DNA from: Talinum fruticosum
Lineage: Eukaryota; Streptophyta; Magnoliopsida; Caryophyllales; Talinaceae
Assembly (NCBI GenBank): GCA_021018815.1
Contig: JAITYX010000002.1
Coordinates: forward strand, 7,161,001 to 7,225,000
Length of the DNA stretch: 64,000 nucleotides
Direction: 5' to 3'
The notes beneath the pieces were generated by a model, which searched no databases, was not told where the DNA came from, and saw only the letters and a list, made by a program, of their open reading frames with translations. Every line of letters starts with the position of its first letter. Positions within the stretch are counted from its first letter, which is position 1. Shown here one piece after another: positions 39,801 to 47,674 of the stretch. The translations under genes were made by a program, and so were the position numbers.

Positions 39801-40257
39801 GGGGGTTTGCACTTGAAAAAGGGAAGGGGAATCGAATTAGCACTCAAATCAAGCGTTGAAGTCAATGACTGTGAAAACCCACTGATATCCTTCCTAATCT
39901 ACTTCGAAATCACCTTACATCTATTTCTTTCTGCAAGACACAGTACTTACTACGACAAAATTTTGGCCCCATAAACGATTCACATAAACACCATTTAAAC
40001 ACAAGGGATAAGCATCGACAAGAAACTCGAATTGAACCAGTAAACGTAGTGGAAAAACCAAAAACCCTGATACAATTGCATACGAAAATGCTGATAAAAA
40101 TAATCAAAATTTCCAAAGTCCGAATCAAACATTCTCTCTCTGAGTGACTGACCTTCAAGATAGCGTGCTCGGCGCCATCTTTAACGGCAGGGTAACGGCG
40201 GCGAGCTTCGGCGGAGAGTGCCCGCAGATCTGATTCGAGGACAGCCATGAAAGCCAT
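16036..40257 (-). CDS. MON2: MON2 homologue, Golgi/endosome trafficking scaffold (44 exons)
   Basis: Start ATG at 40257 (MAFMAVLESDLRALSAEARRRYPAVK), stop TAG at 16036. The exons, 5' to 3', lie near 40257, 39198, 38600, 37368, 37189, 36777, 36472, 35590, 35456, 35302, 34290, 34118, 33319, 33071, 32695, 32449, 32237, 32015, 31569, 31332, 31189, 30934, 30738, 29488, 29364, 29149, 28704, 28544, 27019, 26583, 26356, 25149, 24924, 24730, 24491, 24304, 23955, 23482, 23180, 21712, 21200, 16909, 16663 and 16129 (high ends). Phases chain throughout and give about 1638 residues, the length I recall for plant MON2. The protein is an ARM/HEAT-type scaffold related to Sec7 ARF-GEFs. It has N-terminal DCB and HUS-like regions (HNEDILRIFLMAC, LPYEQ-like VPYEQVLRHQIC, FFRRLVLRSVAHIIRLYS) and a Mon2 C-terminal region, but no Sec7 catalytic domain. 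In yeast it works with Dop1 and Neo1 in endosome-Golgi transport. Two exons each lack one base (32550-32553, 16526-16530). Confidence 0.93.
16526..16530 (-). other. Probable one-base gap in MON2 exon 43 (C5 for C6)
   Basis: The exon is 16663-16460. Upstream of the run it reads HPECASVLPLNPDLRHASTTG. Downstream, the conserved HGVRAHLFVLYPSLCELVIS appears only in the next frame. One added base joins them and restores the phase needed for the last exon (REPKVRELVQVLLR). Without it, the last exon stops almost at once. Confidence 0.88.
18301..18360. repeat. Dispersed repeat fragment, T-run then AATGAGTAATCAAAAAATTA
   Basis: A T-run followed by GTAATCAAAA..ATTATATTAATGAGACACCAAGG recurs in degenerate form in MON2 intron 28 (about 26893-26942). 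The form (T-run, then a short motif about rows or lines of bases ending GACACCAAGG) resembles the 3' tail of a plant retroposon in reverse orientation. The class is not certain. Confidence 0.45.
18586..18620. repeat. CCACAA hexanucleotide array
   Basis: About six uninterrupted copies of CCACAA, ending in CCACACCCACTAC. It is a simple repeat in a MON2 intron. Confidence 0.9.
19332..20526. mobile_element. Non-autonomous inverted-repeat transposon, MULE-like, long terminal inverted repeats
   Basis: The two ends are inverted copies. The left end starts GAATTATTTACTTTTAGAACC, and the right end read in reverse starts GAATTATTTACTTTTGAAACC. The match continues through CATGAATTTTTGGAA.CCATAACTATGAAAATG and, more loosely, for about 400-460 bases on each side (to roughly 19795 and from roughly 20125). 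The flanks GACTTTTGT (19323-19331) and AACTTTTGC (20527-20535) agree at 7 of 9 positions, which fits a decayed 9-bp target duplication as made by Mutator-like elements. No transposase frame is present. It sits inside MON2 intron 41. Confidence 0.75.
19462..19490. repeat. AT dinucleotide microsatellite
   Basis: About 14 TA units, inside the left arm of the inverted-repeat element. Confidence 0.95.
21827..21941. repeat. Compound AAT / AAATAA microsatellite
   Basis: A run of AAT triplets (about 17) changes at about 21880 into repeats of AAATAA/AAAAAT. It abuts the left end of a MITE at 21950. The Leu/Phe-rich open frame across it is a product of the repeat. Confidence 0.95.
21950..22350. mobile_element. 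MITE, about 400 bp, nearly palindromic
   Basis: The left arm reads TTTTGGATTAAAATAAAACATA, then GAAGTTTATATACCCTACCT and CTAAACCAACACCGAGTTA. The right arm is its inverse: TAACTCGGTGTTGGTTTAG, AGGGTATATAAACTTC and TTTAATCCAAA. The arms are about 150 bp with a short unrelated centre. The element lies in MON2 intron 39. AAT repeats on both sides obscure the target duplication. Confidence 0.8.
26893..26942. repeat. Second copy of the dispersed tail-like repeat
   Basis: GATGAATAATCAAAACAATT followed by GTATTAATAAGACACCAAGG matches the fragment at 18301-18360. It lies in MON2 intron 28. Confidence 0.45.
32550..32553 (-). other. Probable one-base gap at the end of MON2 exon 15 (C4 for C5)
   Basis: The exon is 32695-32548 and ends TDEAVDVG. 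It should end VDVGE in phase 0, because the next exon starts LESPRCES in phase 0. The given 148 bases leave the phase wrong by one. One extra G (minus strand) restores GGGGGAG before the donor GTAACA. Confidence 0.82.
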
Positions 40258-41620
40258 CCTCGGCGACTCCTGAGCTGAGATCAACCCTCAGAATGTGATT
40301 TAATCCTACGAAATCCCCTAGATTTGTGGGGGAATTCCGAATCAAGATGCTGACATTGCTGGTGAAATATGAGAGAGAGTGAGAGAGAGACGGGGAAGAT
40401 GAGAGGCGTTGCAAAATTTGCAGTGGCAAATGCTACTGAGGACGGTGCTCCGGCTACTCAGTCAGACTCAGCGGAACTTTCTTTTTTTTTCCTTTTTCCC
40501 TTTTTTTCCTTTGCTTGGGTTTGTGAAAAATTTCAACAAGCTTTAATTTACTTTATTATAACAGAAAAAAATTTATCAACTCCGAATACCTGAATTTTTT
40601 CAATCTAATAAAACGGGTATAATTATGAATTTTTTGTCATATTTTAAATTCAGTTGTAAGAATTTTTTAATTTTTATTACTCGAACTTAATTTTGATCCG
40701 AATTTGGGTGTGTCCGAATCATTCGACCTTCAAATACGCCAAGTATTGTGAACAAAAGATTCGTATGAATTTTATACATTGTTCGGATCGTTCGACCCAA
40801 AATTTAACCCGTAAATTTTTACCAACAAGTACTTTAAACTTGTGTCTTTAATATTATGCACAATATTGAAACCTAATACTAAGTCTAAGCGAACTAGTGC
40901 CAAATTAATTGATGACTTCAACAATCTTAGTATCACTAATTTTTGAATTTTCGTTTCATTTATAACTGTGATTTATTTTAAACTCAAAATGTCATTACGT
41001 GTTGTGTTTCAATTCAAATTACCACTTGTTTGAGTTTTTTAGTGGAATTGGGATCAAAACTCCAAAATAGTAGCAATTGGAATAAAAAATGAACAAACAA
41101 AAAAAAAAGTGGAATTACAAAAAAAAATGTATCATTCTAAATTAAAAAAAAAAAAAAAAAGCAATGGCAAATAGAATAAACATAAAAACATTATTGAATT
41201 ATTATAGAAATTAGGATTGTCCCACGTTGACAAATTTGGTGGCCTTGAACATGTATATGTGCATGTCATCAACCAAATTCAAAAAGATTAACACGGTGTC
41301 AAAGTAACTGCTCATTCTTTGATAACTTGGTGCCTTGTGGTTTACTCCACAGTCTCCACCCATTGCCAAATAGTTTTGGGAACTTTACTCATCGCGAAAA
41401 CTAGTTAGCATCATGACATTTTTTTTCAACAAAGGTAAATAGAAAGTGTGTATCCTTTATTCATGCCTCTCAAGGTCTGGGTTTGTGAATTTGATACTCA
41501 CATCCATACTAATATCCATACTCGTACAGTCATACTTATACATTTATCCACACTTTACAGGTCAAAAACCAGTGTCTTACTTCGTACTCATACAATCGTA
41601 CTTGTACATTTATTCACACC
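40258..41620. other. Spacer: MON2 promoter and 3' end of the cysteine synthase gene
   Basis: Next to the MON2 start there is a GA-rich tract (about 40370-40392), so the minus-strand 5' UTR is CT-rich (a pyrimidine patch), common in plant housekeeping promoters. Further right the DNA is AT-rich with A-runs. The last 180 bases are 3' UTR of the cysteine synthase gene and resemble the corresponding DNA at 50275-50390 beside its tandem copy. No other gene is seen. Confidence 0.5.
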
Positions 41621-44600
41621 TTATTGCTCAATAGGCAGTGTCTCCACTTCATGCCTAATGGAATCGAACATCTGGGTGGATAAGTAACGCTCCCCAAAGC
41701 TAGGGAAAATCACCTGCATAGCAAACATGAAACTCACTAAATTTGGCTTTGACTATGTTCTCAAAACATCTAGCATCTAGGCGCCAAACAACAATACAAG
41801 ATGAGCAGTAATATTTCATTTTTCGATTTCTGTCGGCATATTTTGTCAGTCTTTGCCAATAATAGTTTTTCTGAGATTTAAGAGGCCATATCTCTTGTTG
41901 TATTTTCCGTGCGAAACAGAAGAATATTGCACTTACAACTATCAATTTTCCAGCATTGTCAGGCTTCTTTGCCAATTTAATAGCGGCAGCAGCAGCAGCT
42001 CCAGATGATATCCCAACCTTGATCCCCAGTATTCACACAAGATATCAACAACAGCCATCGGATGGAAATGAAATCATGATAAAAAGAAAAAGGAATAAAT
42101 GTTCGAACATTGACATTACAAGCTTACCAGCAGTCCTTCTTTGAGTGCAAGAAGCTTTGCAGTTTCAAAGGCTTCATCACTTGATACCTAGGACATACAT
42201 AACCTTGGAATGTTAATAGAGTTGTTTGCTAACATAAGAGCCCCCCAAGCCCCCCAAAAAGTAATTTGAATAATGAATACAATGTAAATCGTGGATCACC
42301 ACATATTGAGAGATTGTGTCTACAAGCAAATTTGTCAGTGAAAATTGGGATATTATAACCCAAAAGCAAAGATGTTTAAACCATGTGCCCAGTATCTCTT
42401 GTCCATGTCTTCCTAAGGGCAAGGTTTTATCAACAGAAGATATTCGCTTGGTTATATATGTGAAAAAAAATGAAGTAGGATAGGTAAATAAGGTCTAAAT
42501 CAATTGGAAGAGTGCAGTTCAGATCTTCTGTGCAATAGAAAATCATGATGTGAACATTAACAACATACCTAACAAGCTGTGCATAAGCAACAAGTTTCAC
42601 GAATCATTCAGAAAGAAGCTAACAAGCAATATATGGAGGCTAACCTTTAGAACTTCATCAACTACATTAAAGTCCAATATTGGAGGTATAATCCCAGGAC
42701 CAATCCCTTGGATCTTGTGCTTTCCTGTGACATGTGAAACATCAAGCCCACTTAGCCAAGAAGCAAATCCCACATAACGGTGTGATACTCTTACAAATGG
42801 AGCAATTCAGAAGCAAAGACACAAATTTAAATACATCCTCACTGCCAATAATTTTAGATGGTGAAAGATTTCTAATACAGAGTCCAATGGGAACATCTAC
42901 AATTTAGGGTAAGGCTAATACTGTTGGGTTTTTAAGCATGTAAAATCCGAAAATTATCAAGAACACGATAAAATAAATAAATTGATACAAGAAGGGAATT
43001 TGAGAGAAAAATTATATTTTCACTATTTCAGGACAATCTACAAACAACTCTCCTTGTTTACAAATGCTAATTGCCAGACACTTATAAACAGACCCTTCCC
43101 ACACCCCCTACCCGGATGTGTTTCCAGCAACTAAATCCCAGTTGCTAAACCCAACAAGTTAAAACTCCCTCGGTGATTTTCTGATCTCCTGGTGATGTGT
43201 CTCAAACCTCCCCTTACCTTTCCATTAGCCTCCCCTTCTAATTTATAAGAAAACTAATGAGAGTAAGATGCAAATGCTCCCAGTTGCTAAACCCAACAAG
43301 TTAAAACTCCCCTCGGTGATTTTCTCGATCTCCTGGTGATGTGTCTCACACCTCCCCTTACCTTTCCATTAGCCTCCCTTCTAATTTATAAGAAAACTAA
43401 TGAGAGTAAGATGCAAATGCTCAAGCCTTAGCTGTGTAAATGCTAGCAAAAAAAGTACAACTCCTTAAATCCTCCATTGACAAATGGAAATGGAGTAAAT
43501 GCTTTGGTAACATTTTTCTTCCCCTACTCCTAGGCATGTAGCTATAGCTCACCTTTCCTTGTTTTTTTTTTTTTCATTTTATTTTATTCCATTGATTTTT
43601 ATCACCTATCCTAAAAATCTCCACCTTGATAAAAATCAATACCGACGCAGCTCCACCTCGCCCAATCCGTTGAGGTCCCCATCACCTTCAGTCGAAAGAA
43701 ACAAACGTTACTCTTGCTTCCTGTCTTCCGCTTGAATCACTTGTAAACATTCTCCTTGCAGCTCCGCACATTCCCTACAAGTCTGTACAAGCCTCCGGAC
43801 ATTTCTCCCTTCAAAACTACCATAGCTCCTCTAGAGACTTTCAACACTCCACCTTGAGAACAATACTGGTAGCCTTTCAAATCCAATGTCCCCAAAGAAA
43901 TCAAATTTCCTTTTAGATCCGGCACATGTCTAACCCCGGTTACCGTTCGCACAATCCCATCAAACATGCGAATCCGTACCGTTCCAAGATCAGCAATCCC
44001 GCTTCGTGCACCATTTGCCATCTTGACAGCTTGCTCCCTCGCAAGCTTGATATGTATCAAAGTGCTCTCTAACTGAACACATGTGAAATGAACAACCAAA
44101 ATCTAAGATCCAATATGATTTTTCCGAACTTTCAGCAGTTGCTAAAAACACTTCACCTCCATTAAACTGGTTTGAACCTTCTGCAACTCCTACAATCACA
44201 AATGACTTCTCATCTTTCATTTATTTCTTCCTCTTCGGACAATCTCTTTTCATATGACCTTCCTCATTGCAGTAATAACACTTGAACTTTCGACCACTCG
44301 ATCTTGAGCGCTGGGACCCTTCCTCCTTTTCTTTTGACCGACCTCGTCCCCGACTTGCTTCTTTTGTAACCAGAGCCACTTGACCTTCATTTGATAATCC
44401 GTTACCACTTCGCCGAGTCTTATTCATCAGCAAAGAAGCAACCACCTCATCAAATTTTAGGGTCTCTTTTCCGAACAAAAGAGTAGTCACGATATTATCA
44501 AAAGACGAAGGAAGAGAAGATAACAGAATCAATGTCTTATCCTCCTCTTCAATCTTTACATCTAGAGAAGCCAACTCCGTTGTGATCAAGTTGAACTGGT

Positions 44601-47600
44601 CTAGATGTTCATTGAAACTTGCTGCTTCCGACATGTGGAGGCCAAACAGTCGTTTCTTCAAGTACAACCTACTTGTCAACGACTTGCATTTATACCGACT
44701 CTCCAACTTGTCCCAAATTTCCATGTCAAATCAAGAACCTCCCGAAGAGTATTATTTGCAAGGCATAGACAAATTGTGCTTGTTGCCATAGCCTTCAAAT
44801 CTTCCCATTCTTCATTTGACATCTTCTCCGGTTTATCCTCTTGCCTAAGTGTCACCCATTCTGCATCAATCATTTTTTCCGTTCTGCGAGACTTCACCTT
44901 TAAGGCCTTGATTGTCCCTTCTCGGGTCACCAAACTTTTTCACCCATTGTTGCCACAAGGTGAAATCACCGCGACCATCAAAAGGATCGATGGAGATACT
45001 CGAGCCTTTTACCGATGCCATCTTCCGCGTTCTTCACACCAATTTTCTCCTTTTACCACTTACTAACCTTCCTTCCCAGCAGCAACCTCGCTCCGATACC
45101 ACTTGTTGGGTTTTTATGCATGTAAAATCCGAAAATTATCAAGAACACGATAAAATAAATAAATTGAAACAAGAAGGGAATTTGAGAGAAAAATTATATT
45201 TTCATTATTTCAGGACAATCTACAAACAACTCCCCTTCTTTACAAGTGCTAATTCCCGGATACTTATAAACAGACCCTTCCCACACCCCCTACCCGGATG
45301 TGTTTCCAGCAACTAAAGCAACTAAATCCCAGCTTAAATCCCAGTTGCTAAACCCACCAAGTTAAAACTCCCCTCGGTGATTTTCTGATCTCCCGGTGAT
45401 GTGTCTCACACCTCCCCCTTACCTTTCCATTAGCCTCCCCTTCTAATTTATAAGAAAACTAATGAGAGCAAGATGCAAATGCTCAAGCCTTCGCCATGTA
45501 AATGCTAGCAAAAAAGTCCAACTCCTTAAATCCTCCATTGACAAATGGAAATGGAGTAAATGCTTTGGTAACATTTTTCTTCCCCCTACTCCTAGGCATG
45601 TAGCTATAGCTCACCTTTCCTTGTTTTTTTTTTTTCATTTTATTTTATTCCATTGATTTTTATCACCTATCCTAACAAATACATACACGAAACCCTACTT
45701 AGGTAGCACACTCGGTTTGTATTGGTTCAGATTTTGATTTCAGAATATCTTCTTCAATCAGCCACAATGAAGCTGTGGATAGGTAGGTATAGCGCGCCAT
45801 TGAAAATAACAGGATCATGATTTGGAGTGCAAAATGGAATTCCAAAAGAATAGACATGTAAACCTCAAACTGAACAAACCTACTTGGTTGTGAGCCTATG
45901 GCCTTTCAGCCATCAGACTACGGTTAAAATTTTGGTGCCACAACTTCCTAGTTCTAAAGGAGTTAGTACCTAGTTGTAAAGGAGTTAGTGGGATGGTGAG
46001 CCTAAGCCTTTGGCTTGGATAGGCTCATCCTTACCAAGTACATAGGGCTGTAAACCTCAAACTAATCCATCTTACAAATGGACCAATGGATGGGGATGGA
46101 AAGCCATTAAAAGCCCCCAACCCCCCTCCCACCTCAAGCTAATCCATCTCACACTATCATCAAGTGGAAGATTATCTAAACACACCAGGCATGAGAAAAA
46201 CCTTAAACAAGAGTGTACGATTGAAGCTCACCAGGCTTTTCTCCATTAATAACTGCACTTTCAGCTGGTTCTACACCATAAACCTGATCGAAAGCAGTGC
46301 AGAGAAACCAACATGAAACTAGTGGCCATCATTAGAACGACATTTTAGGAGGGAGCAGGTGTAAAGGAGAGGTTCGTACTTTTTCTGTATCAAAAACATA
46401 AATAGACTAAAACAAATGCAAATATTGAACATGCAGATGGACTAGCAAGGTAAACCTTAATTGCAGAATTTTTCATCTTTAAAAATCTCCCAGTTCCAGT
46501 TATGGTACCCGCAGTCCCTATGCCAGCAACAAATATAGCCACTTGTCCTTCTGTTGCTCTCCAGATCTCTGGCCCTGTGGTCTCAAAATGTATCTGACAA
46601 GATACAAGCAATTTAAAAATATCCTCAACTTGGGACTGATATTTCAGCTACAGGTTTCACCCCCAAACACAATTTTTTTTAAATAAAAAATAAAAAATAA
46701 TGGGCTAAGTAAATACCTTTGGGTTTGCAGGATTCTCAAACTGATTAATATAATACCCATTTGGTGTCTTTTCCAGTATTTCTTTGCCTTTCTCCAAAAT
46801 CTCCGGAAAGCTCTTTGTTGGCCCCATAAGGTGTAACTCAGCACCCAGAGCTTGGAGAATTACCCTTCTTTCAAGGCTCACAGTAGAAGGCATAACAATG
46901 ATAAGCTTATAAGCCTTCGCAGCAGCGATAAATGCCAGGCCGATGCCAGTATTACCACTTGTCACTTCTATTAGAACAGTCTTCAGATGCAACACAAACA
47001 CACCCACCAAGAACAAAGGGAAGAGAATCATAACCAATCTCTACTGTCAGGAAATCTGTGTAGTAATTTAGAGTTCTGAACTATAATCCTTCCACCTTCA
47101 CCCGAATTCCCACCCAAATATAGATTAGTGTGCGCTGTCACTTATTTGTATTCAGTAAAAGCACCAATGAGATGAAAGATACAAGAAGAACTACCTTCTC
47201 AGGGAAATCAAGCCCTTCTCTTCCGCATCCTTTATCATACTATATGCAATCCTGAATTCAAACAAACTCCAATAATACATTAATTTTTGCTTTTGGATAG
47301 GGAGGACAAAAAAGTTGCAGTCGACTTGCATATATTTTTTGAAGTATCACACCCAAACAAAAACACAGATCAAGATGGAGGATTTTGATGAAGCAGATAT
47401 CATAAATTTGGGGGAGGGGAGCAGGGGGAGGAAATCACCTGTCTTTAACACTACAGTATGGTTCCATTATTTCCAGCTTGGCTGCAACTTGTGCTACACA
47501 ACCCTCTATTATGTGATTGAGATAAACCATAGGTGTATTGCCTACTAGCTGCAAGTTTCCTATCATTAGCAATGGCACAGAGAATACTAGCTTAATTTCA

Positions 47601-47674
47601 ACACAAAAATTATCAAATATAGAAGTGCAACTTACTTCTGTCACATTCTCTGCAATTCTACACTTGCCCTCCAT
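41621..47674 (-). CDS. Cysteine synthase family, DES1/CysD-like PLP enzyme (ten exons)
   Basis: Exons 5' to 3': 47674-47636, 47548-47439, 47251-47195, 46980-46717, 46593-46456, 46283-46232, 42724-42645, 42187-42128, 42017-41937 and 41713-41621 (TAA). It encodes about 324 residues in the cytosolic O-acetylserine(thiol)lyase fold. The PLP lysine is Lys48 in SVKDR. The substrate loop TSGNTG is at 76-81, the phosphate-binding loop near 183 reads GTAGT instead of GTGGT, and GISSGA and [11 protein letters not shown] follow. There is no transit peptide. The ending [13 protein letters not shown] resembles DES1 and CysD isoforms, so the reaction could be cysteine synthesis (O-acetylserine plus sulfide) or cysteine desulfhydration; sequence alone does not decide. 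Exon 3 lacks one base (GGG at 47202-47204). Intron 6 contains a Copia-type element. A diverged tandem copy lies at 50391-56160. Confidence 0.88.
42922..43616 (-). repeat. 3' LTR of the Copia-type element (695 bp, internally duplicated)
   Basis: It matches the other LTR from TGTTGGGTTTTTA to CCTATCCTAA. It is about 120 bases longer because a unit of about 142 bases, beginning CCCAGTTGCTAAACCCAAC, is present twice (43137-43278 and 43279 to about 43420). The terminal CA/TG on the inner side has decayed (CTAAAA instead of CTAACA). Confidence 0.9.
43737..44220 (-). pseudogene. Copia protease / GAG-pre-integrase remnant
   Basis: The protease start is visible as [11 protein letters not shown], where the active-site D-S/T-G is changed to D-F-G. 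A shifted frame then gives the pre-integrase segment with [15 protein letters not shown] and SGGLYRLVG. The coding trace ends about 43737, near the purine tract, so the rest of pol has been lost. Confidence 0.8.
44221..45021 (-). pseudogene. Copia gag remnant with CCHC zinc knuckle
   Basis: The minus-strand frame starts at ATG 45021 ([11 protein letters not shown]) and is interrupted by frameshifts near 44935 and 44700. It keeps recognisable Copia gag features: a W-rich N-terminus, [18 protein letters not shown], the SLPSSFDN segment and a zinc knuckle, [14 protein letters not shown], before a basic end and stop at 44221. It belongs to the short LTR element. Confidence 0.85.
45104..45677 (-). 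repeat. 5' LTR of the Copia-type element (574 bp)
   Basis: It begins TGTTGGG and ends CCTAACA on the plus strand, the normal TG...CA ends. It has a single copy of the unit that is doubled in the other LTR. Confidence 0.9.
47202..47204 (-). other. Probable one-base gap in cysteine synthase exon 3 (GGG for GGGG)
   Basis: The given exon ends GLISLRR, out of phase with exon 4. With one added base it ends GLISPEK in phase 0 and joins exon 4 as [12 protein letters not shown], the family pattern. Confidence 0.82.

Larger units (their letters stand above)
42922..45677 (-). mobile_element. Short Copia-type LTR retrotransposon remnant, non-autonomous
   Basis: This is a complete insertion in intron 6 of the cysteine synthase gene, in the same orientation as the gene. 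The flanks are a perfect 5-bp target duplication, AATAC (42917-42921 and 45678-45682). The LTRs are at 42922-43616 and 45104-45677. A primer binding site like that for initiator methionine tRNA (TGGTATCGGAGC on the minus strand, 45101-45090) lies 2 bases from the 5' LTR, and a purine tract (about 43630-43617) lies at the 3' LTR. The interior of about 1.49 kb keeps a broken gag and the beginning of pol only. Most of pol (integrase, reverse transcriptase, RNase H) is absent, so it cannot move alone. Confidence 0.92.

Noticed and set aside
39603..39974. 123-codon plus-strand open frame in MON2 intron 1
   Set aside because: No domain is seen. It lies antisense in an intron of a well-supported gene.
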